A DNA stretch of 64,000 nt, from NCBI GenBank assembly GCA_003344405.1, contig NOWV01000061.1, forward strand, positions 339,828 through 403,827, written 5' to 3'. A program made the translations under genes and the position numbers. Positions 52,601 to 64,000 of this stretch are shown here, in pieces; the stretch's first letter is position 1, and each line of letters opens with the position of its first letter. Source of the DNA: Trichoplax sp. H2 (lineage: Eukaryota > Placozoa > Uniplacotomia > Trichoplacea). The notes under the pieces are model-generated. The model was given only the letters and a program-made list of their open reading frames with translations. It was not told the origin of the DNA and searched no databases.

Positions 52601-55569
52601 TTTGATCATATTCGAAAAATAGCAAACATATCTTACGTTATCCATCCATAATTTTAGTTCACCTTCATACCCTCCTTAGAATCAAAAGTAATAGTATATG
52701 TGTTAGCATATTTCTGCCGATAGTGTGCTGAGTAAAATACCTAGTAATATTATAATTTGCACGCCATGACGTGCAAGGAAAGCTACTTTAAATAATAGCA
52801 ATAACGATATCGATATTATTGGTAAAATGACAAATATGTGAAATTGTTGCTAATGCATATCTTATGTATTCTATCTAGAGATCAGCCTGGAATGCATTAA
52901 TTAAAAATCATTAAAGAGAAATTATACGCGCAATTACATATATCAAAAGGCCGACAGATAACTTAATAATAATATCGATATGCTAGTGTATGTCCATTAT
53001 CACTATCGTAACGGGAACAAAATGAGCGATAAATTTACCTGCCTAACCACTAATCACAAAGTATGATATTATGTTTATATCAATAATTAATTGAATGACT
53101 TCCCTATCTGATTCATTACTATAGCTATTGTAAGTTAACAGTCTGTGTTAAAAAAATTTGTGGCTTCTTTCATTAAAACTGATAACTGATGCGTAACATA
53201 TAGTAATTGCGATTAAATTATTCTATGAGTCTTGGTTATATCAATGAATAAAATGCCGGTAATGAGAAATAAAATTTATCAGAAATTTGATGTTAGACAA
53301 TAATTAACATTATCTTACTGAAATAAAAATAATTTATTATGAATTAATTGTAAACACAACGATCGGATACTCTATTTATCGAAGCCTGAAATTATCGCTC
53401 TGATTTTATTCTTACAGTGCAAAATCTTCTTCATATGTACATAGTGAAACTGTACTAGTTAATCAATTCAGAATCAACTGGTTATTTCGGTTGAGATAAA
53501 TTAATTATTGAAGAATGTTCCTGTTAGTAGGCTGATATGATAGTTGCTATAGCTATTATAGTTAATAGTTTGTTTCTAAATTCTTTGATCATAAACATAA
53601 TAATCCAAATACTGTATCAGCTATAAAATTCACAGATATTTCTTTAATAAAGAGCCCTTGGTTAACAGTCTAAGGTAAATATAAATGGATATTTGCTGAA
53701 CTCACATTGTCTGGACGTTTTAAATATTTATACTAATTTCTTCAATACAACGTACCTACAACGTTAGGAGAAATCATTTAAATAATGCAATTTAAAAAGC
53801 ATCTTATCGGTAGTAATTGTTCAAGTCTCTTCCTCCAGTGATAGTGTTTCTCTACTAATTAAATATACAAAGAGAGCATTCTTCTTAGTGTACAAAATTT
53901 GAGAATTACCATAGTAAGCACCTAAGTTAGATTTCATGCTAGAATTAAGTATTTTTACTTACCGATTAGAAATTAACGAGATTTCTTTATGTCATATTCT
54001 ATTCAGATTAGTTTTTATGGTCCTAACAGTAAGAAAAGTTAACATCTAGATATCCAAAATATGATAATTTATTTTAAATACCGGTACGCTCAGTGTCTTA
54101 AATTTTCTATCTTCCGTTGATTCATGCAAACAGAAGCTATTCTTCGAGCAATAATTTTTACAGTACATCAGAGATTTATCAGCACTTTTCACAACTTCAA
54201 ACCGAGAATCTGTCTTCATATAATTTTTCTAATGATTTCTATTCTATGAGCGTTTAATGCAAATAGTAACAGCTCTATACTTCTACAAAACCAATTTTTA
54301 ATGTACAGGTTATCAAGGGTAAAGATGAATAATATCTACTGAAAGGTTTTGACTATCATGAGCTCTATTCATAATATAGTATACTTGGCTTACAAACAGA
54401 TGAATTATTCATATTCAAGCTGCTCCGTTTCACACAGAATTTAAAACTCTCTGTTAGAATTGGTTCCGTTACTTCATTATTATGAAACAATAAGGCTGAG
54501 AAACACGTTGCAGTACTTTTAAAAGACAGAGTAAAACTTTACTGCTTACCGCTGGAAAATATCAAGTAAAATATTGAACTCGTTGTTGGAGATCAATTAT
54601 GCTATTTTAATCCAATTAAGTAAAATTTCGATAGTTTGGTATAGTTCAGTATCTGTAAACGTATGTTAGTAAAAATACAGTTTACTACTGATCACTTCAC
54701 CAGTTAATTTTAATGAGGTGGCATATGTGGTACTACTTTAATCTGAAATCTGTAAATGCCATCGCTTTATCATGTTAATGAAATATTTCTAATGGAAAGT
54801 ATCCCTAAATTGCATGGAACAGATGATTTATGAATATAACCTCAGTAGGATTATGTATTTGCATAATTAATTAAATTACAAGATAATTGGATCATAAGGG
54901 ACGAAAATTAATGGCTGGGATATTTCCAAAAGGACACAATGCCTATAGAAAGTAATAATTGTGATATTAGGTAGAAAAGAATTACAAACAAAGTCATTTC
55001 ATTTTCTTGAATATACAACATACCATTACCTATCGACTCTTTTGGTAAAAGATATTAAAAAATTGACGCTTAAGATGCGTTTGTTTTATTATTCTATCTT
55101 CATCCGAAATTTGTGGTACTTACTTTATTTAGAATAATCGTCAATTTAATAATTGATTTTCTCAACATGCAAGGTGCTGATAGCGATACTTATCGGTATT
55201 AAAATCATCAAAAAGTAGATACTTGTCATTTCCTTAACTGGCTTTGGAGCGTTCGCCGTTTTAGTTACAAGTTTACTGAGTACATATTATTTATGAAAGT
55301 TAAATGTTTATCTTTTAATTAATTTCAGATCAAGCATACAAAATTAATTCATCGTTTATGTTGGGTGGTCCGAGATCATCGTTATAGTGTAATTCACAAT
55401 TTAATATTGTATATTTTCTTCCAGTCATCGAAATCTTAACTTTAGGCTAATTTTTCTCCTTTAATTTTGGCAATTCTATCGTAAATACTTGAATTCAATA
55501 AAGTGACCAATATAGAGCAAAGAGAAGAAAACTGACATATTACATATACGCATTACTATTTAATGTTTG
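49649..55569. other. Non-coding interval between GPCR copies 3 and 4
   Basis: No coding region that I can support over nearly 6 kb of AT-rich DNA. The only structure of note is the hairpin listed separately. The last few hundred bases should hold the promoter of copy 4. Confidence 0.35.
52166..52197. repeat. Perfect 13-bp-stem hairpin with 6-nt loop
   Basis: ACACCAGAATTAC and its exact reverse complement GTAATTCTGGTGT are separated by TATGAC. It is isolated in non-coding DNA, with no run of T after it and no gene close enough to suggest a terminator-like role. Confidence 0.7.
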
Positions 55570-56721
55570 ATGCAATCCATCATGGATGAAAATCTATTGA
55601 GTAACCACAGTGTGATTGATAATAATAGCTTGATAACAATATCACCTGCAGTCTCTCTAAACGTGGTAACGTTATCACCATTCCAAATTACGTTTCTGAC
55701 GCTTTATATTACGCTTGGTTTAGTTGGTTTGGTAGGCAATCTGGTAGTTGTCGCTAGTTTATTGATCGGTAAGCATAAACTGCAAAAGGCAACGGATATC
55801 TTACTTTTAAACTTAGCCCTTGCTGGTTTACTGATCTCTGTTTTTCATATCCCATGGATGCTAGTGACTCAAATTTTTACTTCAGGCGTTTGGCTGTTTG
55901 GCCAGGCAATGTGTAAAATTTATAATACTGTTACTTTGTTCTCTGTGCTCTTGATATCATTTACTCAAATGGCCATTTGTATCGATCGTTATAATGGTCT
56001 GAGGGGTATAGCAAAATTAAAGTGGCGATTAACAATTCGACGGGCAGTACTAGTTGTGATTATCATTTGGTTGAGTGCTCTGGCAATGTGTTATCCATAC
56101 TTACGCTATCTATCTGTTATGCCAAGCAATTTTGATAATCAGTCTTATTGCTTATTAGATTTGCCCCTTGTTCCTATGGATTTTTCCATCAATGAGAAAC
56201 ATGTTAGTTTCGTTTATTTTATTTGCGCCGTTATTTACCTGCTGGTTGCTTATGTAATCCCCTGCATAACTATGACTATCTTATACATTCTCATTATACG
56301 TATCTTGCGCAAGCAACGATTTAAAGCTAATTTTTTAAAGCATCTTTATCAACAGTCGATATTCGTGCATAACTTGGTTAGGAAAGAGAGGGTAGCGAAA
56401 ATATTTATAACATGTGTCGTCTTTTTCTTTGTTTGCAACCTACCAAGTAGCATTTTCTTGTTATTTCTCTTAACTCATATTATTTCACGAGAAGTTTATA
56501 TTAAAGTACGACCATTCCTAGCTATTATTCAAATATTTGGTGTCGTTTCCAACGCTATCCTGTATGGTTCTGTAAATACGAGGGTTAAAAGGTCTTCAAG
56601 TAGTATAAGGCGCAAGATTGGCGGCACATTATCACCAAGTATGTCAAATGCAAAGATCAATCTTAGGAAAAGGCGATTTAAACCAAAGACTCTTAAATCA
56701 AGTTTATCGCAATCCCATTAG
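55570..56721 (+). CDS. Orphan rhodopsin-family (class A) GPCR, intronless, copy 4
   Basis: The first ATG in frame is at 55570 (383 residues); a second at 55582 would give 379. Seven membrane segments are evident. N-terminal glycosylation sites are NHS at 12-14 and NNS at 18-20. Landmarks by 383-residue numbering: Asn57 (1.50), Cys115 with Cys194, a canonical DRY at 139-141, Pro231 (5.50), CNLP at 289-292 and NAILY at 328-332. Gly86, Asn290 and Ala329 replace Asp 2.50, Trp 6.48 and Pro 7.50. It is the most divergent member: YGSVNTRV instead of YGYFNTGI after TM7, and a tail very rich in Lys, Arg and Ser. The ligand is unknown. Confidence 0.92.
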   Translation: MQSIMDENLLSNHSVIDNNSLITISPAVSLNVVTLSPFQITFLTLYITLGLVGLVGNLVVVASLLIGKHKLQKATDILLLNLALAGLLISVFHIPWMLVTQIFTSGVWLFGQAMCKIYNTVTLFSVLLISFTQMAICIDRYNGLRGIAKLKWRLTIRRAVLVVIIIWLSALAMCYPYLRYLSVMPSNFDNQSYCLLDLPLVPMDFSINEKHVSFVYFICAVIYLLVAYVIPCITMTILYILIIRILRKQRFKANFLKHLYQQSIFVHNLVRKERVAKIFITCVVFFFVCNLPSSIFLLFLLTHIISREVYIKVRPFLAIIQIFGVVSNAILYGSVNTRVKRSSSSIRRKIGGTLSPSMSNAKINLRKRRFKPKTLKSSLSQSH

Positions 56722-58771
56722 TATTCCAATCTTGTATTTCGATGCAGAATATAATGAAACTTTACCGCTAGTATCTTATTCGTAATTTAGTCAAACTTTT
56801 ATTTTCATTTTACGGCTAAAGTCTATGTTAGCAACGCAATCCGGTTAAAAATACTATCTACTCTCGCACTAAGTGTATGTATAATGATGCCTCAATGATG
56901 ATTTCGTTTGTTTTCAAAATATTTGACATGATTAATAAAATGAATTGCTACAATATTTCTGATCTTACAGTATTTAATACAATAAATTAACGCACAACTA
57001 GGGTAAGGTAATCTTTCATGGTATAAATTACTGAAGTCTAAAGTGAGTTTTAATTTATAGTGCCTTAATTTAATAAAGTGTTTTTATCTACAATTTAGAA
57101 AGCAGTGATGTTTACAATTAATTGAAATATCTCTAAATATTTCTAATCGTTATATTTCATCTGTTTTAAAATTTTCTTTCCCGCAATAGATGCGTAAAAA
57201 ACTAATAAAAACTGATATCTTGGCTGAATAACCAATACAGAGAATAATTATTTCCGCTCTTTCGATTGCAATGGCTAAGTAATATCAAATTGCATCACGT
57301 ACATTATCGATCGAATCCGATACTCTGGTTTTAAACAGTCGATTAAATTATAACAATTATTGAATCAAAAATGATGATATTTCCCTCATAACAGTAGCCT
57401 AAACTGTATAAAATATCAATGATGGGCTAATATAGCTCCAGACTATTCTTTTACTTTTTTATCTAAGACAACGTTAATTTTTCTGCTTGTTTGGTGTCCT
57501 AAAATAGATGAAAAGGTTAAAAGCTATAATCGTAAGATTAATCTCGATTGTTTACTTATTCGATGCAATCACAACAGTTATCTTATGAAATACTGCCATA
57601 ATAAGTATACTTGTAGAAATTCTACGTAGACTTCCCTTTTATTCTATCATTCCAGCATTCATAACTATATTACGTATATCAATTAAATTAAATATTAATT
57701 ATAGTGCTTAAAGACTCAATAAGGATCTATACTGTAAGGATATATAGGTGTTTAGAATATTACTGAATGAAATCTCCATCAATTCCACAATAATTAAAAA
57801 TTGATTAGCACATTCCTTATTATACTGATGCTGCTGTACACACATCTGAAACTAAATTTCAAAATTGTAATCGATGATACACTATGACGCAGGTAGCATG
57901 TTAGATGGTAGGGGTTAAATATAGTTGCATTTAAGACTAGATACAATTCTAAGAATAAGGGTAGTTTTATGTAAGACTATTATCAACTATGACAACCAAG
58001 ACCTCTCGATCTATTCAGCGGGTAAGCTTGTAGTATTATAAGACTCTCCTTAGATTTAATAGGAAGGGCAGGTGAAATTAGTAACCCAATACTAATGCAC
58101 TAAACGCACAGTATTACAATGGTACAATCACTTATATATCTTTAGACAAAATATCGCATAGATTTCATCAAGTAATTATTCATGTCAGCTGCAGCCAACA
58201 GGATTGTTACAGTATGGTGCTGGCGTTTTATGCATTACATAAAAATATCAATAAGATTATACTATACTGGATGCGCTTTCTGAAAAAAATCTTTATTGCC
58301 TATTTTTTGAAGTTATGTTATTCATGTACATTATATGCTAATCTAAATAATCCTTTACTGCACTAAACAGTAACCTTACTACAAGTACGCAATTTGAATG
58401 TGTTTAAACTATAGCATGGGCAAAATGCAATTAAGTCAGTTTTTCATTTGTAAAAAACATAAAGTTATCCAGTACGATCTAAATTGGTTATAAAGTTTAC
58501 ACTAGCAATTTTTCTACAGTTAGATTCTATATAATATATTGACATACTCGAATATATACATTATATATTATTTTAAGATCATATTAACGGTTAGTTATCG
58601 AATATTTACAATTTCCGATAACGTTTCTTATTACTTATAAGATATAAATAAAAAATGGAATACAGCATCATCGTCAGTAAATAGTAGATAAGATTGAAAA
58701 TAAAATTATGTCAATACTAGCAATTTGTAAATTGCTACCTTATAAACATAATACCAATGGATAGAATCACT
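56722..58771. other. Non-coding interval between convergent genes
   Basis: The 3' ends of GPCR copy 4 (plus strand) and the Stum/SPEC3-like gene (minus strand) face each other across this 2 kb. I see no further gene or repeat. Confidence 0.4.
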
Positions 58772-61369
58772 TTATGCAGCTATGCTATCACGAAATGTGC
58801 TAGCTCTGGATGATGACGCTTGCATCGAGCTTGCTCTAGATTTCGTTATCGTTTCTAAAAAGTAAGAAATTTAAAAACAATTTTAATGTATAAGTTAACA
58901 TTGCTATTCAACCACAACGAAAATATCTATGTTAAAACTATTAACATTTGATTTACTGAGATTCGGATAAGTTAATCTCTTTATTACCATGTTTCATCAA
59001 GATATTCCCATTTATGATCATGTCATTTACCTAATTGTAGCATTACAGTAGTGTATCCGTGGGCGTCCAAAATTATTTCGATGACTGATAAGCGCAATTA
59101 GGTCTATTATAAAGTACTGTACTGTATATCTCACTAATACAGGATGTCATTTACATCGCTGAAATTGATGGTCGAAGTACACTTTAGATCAATTCAAATG
59201 ATGTGATAATTTCATTTACTGGAATAATTGTAAAATAAGCATATCCACTTTCTGCTATTAATTATATTTACAGTTTTAGCTCACATTAGGTCGATGAAAA
59301 GTAATTATGGTACAGCCATATAGCTTAATACAAGAACTACGGTGAATATTTCAAATAGTCTTTCTTTGGCTATTATCACAGATATCAAGTATTAGGATAA
59401 AATAGCTAAATATAGAATAGAGCTAATGTTCATAGAAGGGTGATATGGCTTAAAGTATAGTATATTTGTTTTTGTACCTTATAATTTGAAGCAGTTACAA
59501 CTCATTACGTTAATTGCCAATATATTCGTATTTGTAACACTTATGATATTGTACCTGCATTCTCTCTAGCTAGACCGATCATGATTGTACCCCAAATAAT
59601 GCTCCAAAACCAGCCAATTAAGCAAAAAACGATACAAGCGAACTGTATTACACCAACACTGACGTTAATTAAGCACTGTTTTAATTTTCGAAAGCGATCC
59701 TTTTTCTTTTTAACCCCATGGCAGAGCAGGCTAAGCCCAGAAATAATCGTTCCTACGATAAATGCATAAAATAGTTAAATTTAAAAGGCAATAGCTTATA
59801 TCATACAGTTAAATATTTAAGCAGGTCTTTGGATATTGAATATTCGTACTGGATATTTGCTGATTTATCTATAGTACAGAATTTAGTAAACTGCTATTAC
59901 AAATTGGAGTTCTAATATAACTGAAAATATCATCCGCTTGGAATATGTTTAAGTGTTCTTAAATAGATAGAAAAATTTGCCAGGCTGATAGTTTCACATG
60001 AATAAAACTCTAATGAATATAATCGCAAATGCTATTGACTATAATATCGCAACTAAATAATTTAAAATGAAATTCCTCAGGTGAATGAAATAATTATATT
60101 GGGCATCATTTACTATCTAGACTACTGCTCAATTACAAATTTAGACACAGAAATCTGGGTACGTTAATGAAATTTGTGTTAACACTTCTATTTCAGTGCA
60201 GAGCAACGCTAGGAAGTTGTAGTATACATTTATCAAAATTTCACGAAACTATAAACGTAAAGATCCTGGTACTAATGTGGCTATGAATTAAAAAAACCAA
60301 TGATACATTAGTTATTATCATTTTACGGGAAAATTACTTTGGTCAACTTATCTATGAGAATCGATTACAATAAATAATAAAGAATCTTATTAATTTTTTT
60401 TTGCTTATAAATAGGAGTAATGAACTCATTTAATAGAGTGGTATAGGAAGACATTACAAAATCTGGTTCATTGTAGCAATTTGATCGATTGATATTAGCG
60501 GTAATTAGCAACAATAAATTAATTGTTAGCTTCTAAATGACAAACGCAACTAAATAGATAAAAATTAAGAAACAAAGACTATCACTGCCTATTGACTCAT
60601 TAACCGCAGTAGATAAGTTTTAAAGTTAGGTAACTAACGTACCTGAGCCTGGAATGATAAAATTGAATATACAACAAATTATCGCAAGCCACATTGGCAG
60701 GACAGGGATAGAAGCTTTCATAGTTACAGGGCCTTCTTCTACTGACTGGTTATCTTTACCTGTTGAAGAGTTTTTACCCCATACTTGCGAATTGTGTCGT
60801 GAGCTTACACTTGCATTATGTTCAAGAAGAAATGCAGCTTTATGAACTAATGCTTCAATGTTAGGTGTCGTAGATCGTCTAATTTCACTAGGCTCTCCCT
60901 CATCTCCGCTTGTTCTATTAGCCGGTTCCTCCTCTTCTTTAATCTCGTTAATTATTGGTACAGTATCACTATTTGGTGCACTATTACTAGTATCATTGGT
61001 GTTTTGATTTAAATTTTCTTCTTTCTGATTAATTAACTTGACAGCTTGACCGTTACCTATGTCGTTTTTGCCTTTCTTTTTATTATTAGCATTTTTTTCA
61101 ACTGTTTTCTTAAATTTACCCACTGCAGGACCGGTCTTATTTCTAGGCCCTTTAGCGGTCATTGGTCTCTTCTTTTGGTTAGCAACGACATTGGTGGTCG
61201 TCGATGTTTTCTTATTAATCGGTGGTAACTTAGTTCCAGTATTAGTACTGTTATTAGAACGACTTGCGCTAGTTTTTAATGCCGATTTGGTTGGTTTGTT
61301 TATGTTGTTTGTAGCGGGATTGCTGTCATCAGTTGTACTTGTTGTTTTCTTTTCCGGCGGTTGTGACAT
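58772..61369 (-). CDS. Stum/SPEC3-family membrane protein, 3 coding exons
   Basis: Coding exons in order: 61369-60643, 59752-59555 and 58833-58772, joined by GT-AG introns in matching phases, total 987 nt (328 residues plus stop). The start ATG lies one base inside an exon whose acceptor TTTATTTCAG ends at 61371, so a 5' untranslated exon lies upstream. Residues 1 to about 215 are low-complexity and rich in Lys, Thr, Asn and Ser, with an acidic EIKEEEEP patch. Then comes the family signature: PVLPMWLAIICCIFNFIIPG with SGTIISG (about 222-250), a basic KKKKDRFRK loop, and a second hydrophobic segment ending GWFWSIIWG. These match the Spec3/Stum domain (two membrane passes). Known of the family: Drosophila Stum is needed in mechanosensory neurons, and sea urchin SPEC3 is linked to cilia. 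The role here is inferred only. The 62-nt terminal exon is the least certain part. Confidence 0.87.
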
Positions 61370-61371
61370 CC

Positions 61372-62600
61372 TGAAATAAAGTTTTCTTCTTGTTAACTTT
61401 ACAAACAATTATTTTGTATTTTATCATCGTGCTGCGTATGAAGTAATGAAAGTATAAGCTCCTAAAATCAATGAGCTAATAAACTACTTCTGTACATTTA
61501 TTTACTTACTCACTTTTAAGATTTGATTTTTAATTATTTATGATATCTGAACTTGTTTTTGAACCCTTTTGGATGATCAAGTTGGATTAATGTCTAAGCA
61601 AACGAATGGTATCATCAATATGTACAAGTGTTACAGATAGGTTGGGACCAGTGGACTGTAAAATGTTACGGCTATACTTATACTGTAGACAGAATAGTAA
61701 AAAACATACTAGCAAATAAATACAATCTACTATATATATATTGAGTAGTTATTCCCTAACTAGATGAAGTACTTTAGATTATTATCTGCAGTATATTAAA
61801 AAAATAACATGAATACAATACATTGTTATCGCATTGGCTATTTATTTTCGGCGTCAATAACTGTTTACTTTATTGTTCTTAATTTTTATAAGTTGAATTG
61901 TTTTCAACACGTGAATACAGTTCATTTTTCTATCCTTAGTAACGCAGTCTAAAAGGACAAGGGATATCCTTACTCATTTACATAAATTATTATTTAGTAG
62001 GGCTGAGCAAATCCTTTTTAGCTACTGCTTCGGCACTGTATCAATGGAATATTCGGTATCATACTTTGTTCGATAGTTCAAGCAAAGGCGATCAATACAT
62101 TTTAATGCAACTAATTATACGGATGAGTATGATCGTATTACAGTAGTATATAACTTAGACTGTTGCTGCATTTTGCAAAACTCATCTTTGCGTCCACGTT
62201 GTTTTATTAAAATAAGTCGGAAGTTGATTTATTGATAGTCAAACATGGGAAATAACAAGATCCAATTTGAATAAATTAACATACAGTGTCCATCCTTTTA
62301 ACGACTATTGTCACTTTGCATATCAGATTTTTCGTAGATAGAAACACAGATACGCGTATTAATGATATAAATGATTTATGACATTAATTATTCGTTGTCA
62401 ATATTAGCTAAACATTTCCATAGCAGATTATGGAACTACAGCAGACTATGACACTTGAAAGTTTGTTCCTTTTTGACACCACTTCCAAGGTAGTGTACGA
62501 CTCCATTATTATGCTTATACGTGTGTCAAAGCCTTAGACGCTCAAAGGCTCTTCACTTTCCCATCAACACTAATCATCCTCACTCATTCTGTCCGTCCGA
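61372..62600. promoter_or_regulatory. Upstream region of the Stum/SPEC3-like gene
   Basis: Begins with the intron whose acceptor precedes the start codon at 61369, and must contain the untranslated first exon and promoter. I cannot place that exon. GC rises towards 62450-62600, where the sequence changes character before the pentanucleotide arrays. Confidence 0.35.
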
Positions 62601-62734
62601 AAGAGTATTAAATCGACTGGAAGGAAACTGGCTCAGCCGGTTCCAGCATGATTTTGGCAGGAGCTGACTGTAACTCAAACCGGCTTTTGTATACAGTACC
62701 GTACTGTCGGTTACTAGACTCATGTAATTCCTGT

Positions 62735-63496
62735 ACAGTGTACTGTACAGTACAGTACAGTACAGTACAGTACAGTATAGAGATTTTTCTTACCTCTAAT
62801 GTACAGTACAGTACTGTACAGTACAGTACTGTATTCATTAGTAAGAGATTTCTTTGTGAAACGTCCCAGCTCTTGATGGTCTTGTTCAGATCTTGAAGAC
62901 TACTGACCAGAGCATACCAGACCATGATTATGAAGACCTCCACTGAGTCTACAGTCTACAGTACTGTACTCAGGCGTGCACTGTACTGTAGAGTACAGCC
63001 ACGAAATCTTTTTCACGTAGGCACTGCAGTTTGGATTTGCACGTGATGCGTATTCATCAAAAATAGATATTGATTGGTTAAGAATGCTTAACAATGTACT
63101 GTACATTAACAATAATTTCTTCGGATTTTACGCGTGGTGCGTGTTCGCAAAAGATCGATTTTGATACTAATGCCATAGACTTCTAAGACTATTTTTTTTA
63201 GTCTTTTTTAAAAGTCCTTCATGCCATACTGTACAGTCTACAATACTGTACTGTACTGTACTGTACTGTAGGTCTTCCAGGTCTTTTCTTGTACTGTACT
63301 GTACACTGTACACTGTACAGTACAGCACTGTACAGCACTGTACTGTACTGTACGACGTACTGTACAGTACGTGTGTCTTGTCTTGTCTTGTTTTGCACTG
63401 TACAGTGGTGTACAGTACTGTACTGTACAGTACAGTAATCCGTACTCTTGCACTCTGGTATTTTACCATACTGTACATTGTACAGTACAGTAGGTG
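62735..63496. repeat. Palindromic TACAG/CTGTA pentanucleotide arrays
   Basis: Runs of TACAG and its complement CTGTA alternate in blocks at about 62735-62776, 62800-62831, 62958-62995, 63229-63270, 63290-63375, 63395-63437 and 63470-63491. GTACTGTACAGTAC is its own reverse complement, so neighbouring blocks can form hairpins with each other. Several long open frames on both strands (for example 62608-62943 and 63167-63478) are only translations of this repeat (Tyr-Cys-Thr-Val and similar) and are not genes. Confidence 0.92.
63026..63175. repeat. Diverged tandem pair, about 92 bp apart
   Basis: TTGGATTTGCACGTGATGCG at 63032 and a related TCGGATTTTACGCGTGGTGC at 63121 are each followed by GTNTTC, an A-rich stretch and a GAT-NNNGAT-type sequence. 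The two copies sit between blocks of the pentanucleotide array. Confidence 0.5.
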
Positions 63497-63657
63497 CTCT
63501 TTTTCTCGTACTGGTACGTATCAGCTGTCTGTCCGTGCTCCGCAACGATTTTGCTCCTTGCCCAAGGGACAGTAGTCAAGATTGATTGCTCCTTGGCATC
63601 ACTTGCAGTCACTGTAGCAGGTAAAACCAGCAGATAGATAGAAGCTGAAAATTCAAA

Positions 63658-63815
63658 ATGCTTAGTTTTAGTCGTCGTATTTGTGCAAGTACAATCAGGA
63701 ATTCCTCCAGGAATGCTGTCATATCGCAGCGATCACTGCGTTCCGCTCCAATGTCATCATGGATCAAAAAACGACCAATCGTTTCTTACTGCAATGAGCT
63801 AGCAAACTCTGGAAG
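63658..63815 (+). CDS. First coding exon of a probable mitochondrial protein (partial)
   Basis: ATG at 63658 opens 52 codons plus two bases and ends at a strong donor, AAG then GTAAGTAGG. The first thirty residues begin MLSFSRRICAST, followed by many Arg and Ser, no acidic residue and several Leu, Ile and Ala: the composition of a mitochondrial targeting presequence. After it comes a different, less basic stretch (KKRPIVSYCNEL). The exon is markedly richer in GC than neighbouring DNA. The rest of the gene lies beyond the right edge, so the enzyme or complex cannot be named. The upstream pentanucleotide arrays would lie in or near its promoter. Confidence 0.6.
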
Positions 63816-64000
63816 GTAAGTAGGATAATTTGTTCGGTAGCATCTGTTTTTTGTCTTCAACGGAATGGTAAAAGGGTGACCTTAAATCTGATGATGTTAT
63901 CATTAACCCTTAAACCATCGCATTATTAATTGTTTTTCTCGCTTGAATTAGTAAATTCTTTATCTTGAATTCGTATTGTATTAAATTAGAAGTACTTTAT
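63816..64000 (+). other. Start of intron 1 of the gene at 63658
   Basis: AT-rich sequence following the GTAAGT donor. No second exon is reached before the window ends. Confidence 0.5.

Noticed and set aside
14287-56721. Identification of the four receptors as opsins
   Set aside because: No lysine at position 7.43 in any copy (Val, Met, Ile, Ile), so a retinal Schiff base is not possible there.
61059-61379. 106-codon plus-strand frame rich in Leu, Val and Phe
   Set aside because: It is the antisense of the Lys/Thr/Asn-rich first coding exon of the Stum/SPEC3-like gene, which has splice and domain support.
62608-63545. Several frames of 70-111 codons on both strands
   Set aside because: They translate the TACAG/CTGTA arrays (repeated Tyr-Cys-Thr-Val and Tyr-Ser-Thr-Val) and have no independent support.

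Overview
The window is strongly AT-rich animal nuclear DNA. Its genes are split by short introns, it holds intronless rhodopsin-type receptor genes, and it carries many small retrotransposon remnants. The gene content is metazoan: a C8orf34-type protein with an RIIa domain, a Stum/SPEC3-type membrane protein and class A GPCRs. With the compact AT-rich introns and dispersed intronless receptors, this fits an early-branching animal. A placozoan such as Trichoplax or a relative is my best guess. That is an inference from gene style, not from a recognised identical sequence.

Layout. At 0.8-6.4 kb a sixteen-exon minus-strand gene can be reconstructed splice by splice; it encodes a C8orf34-like protein of about 490 residues. 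At 7.0-8.4 kb a degenerate minisatellite of about 119 bp period is interrupted by a solo LTR. A foldback, TA-flanked element lies at 9.6-10.2 kb. Four intronless class A GPCR genes, all on the plus strand and clearly one family, lie at 14.3, 32.8, 48.5 and 55.6 kb, separated by long non-coding stretches. All four lack the usual Asp 2.50, Trp 6.48 and Pro 7.50. At 58.8-61.4 kb a three-exon minus-strand gene encodes a Stum/SPEC3-family membrane protein. The last 1.5 kb holds palindromic TACAG/CTGTA arrays and then the first coding exon of a gene whose N-terminus looks like a mitochondrial presequence; the gene runs off the right edge.

Mobile DNA. Six solo LTRs are called, in at least two families. 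Five of them have 5-bp direct repeats at the ends, four of these with TG...CA ends and a further line of support, and one has a 4-of-5 match. Three belong to one 416-419 bp family. Two of those three sit 347 and 535 bp upstream of GPCR start codons, in the same orientation. No reverse transcriptase, integrase or gag-pol reading frame is visible.

The 20-base N gap at 18417-18436 is informative. A 236-bp sequence occurs on both sides of it. The left copy carries a 474-bp solo LTR flanked by GTGGC; the right copy is the matching empty site. The simplest reading is that two haplotypes were laid end to end, so the apparent duplication is an assembly artefact and the LTR is an insertion polymorphism.

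I see no tRNA, rRNA, CRISPR or prokaryotic features. Large parts (18.7-31.8, 38.6-47.7 and 49.7-55.5 kb) show no gene I can support.
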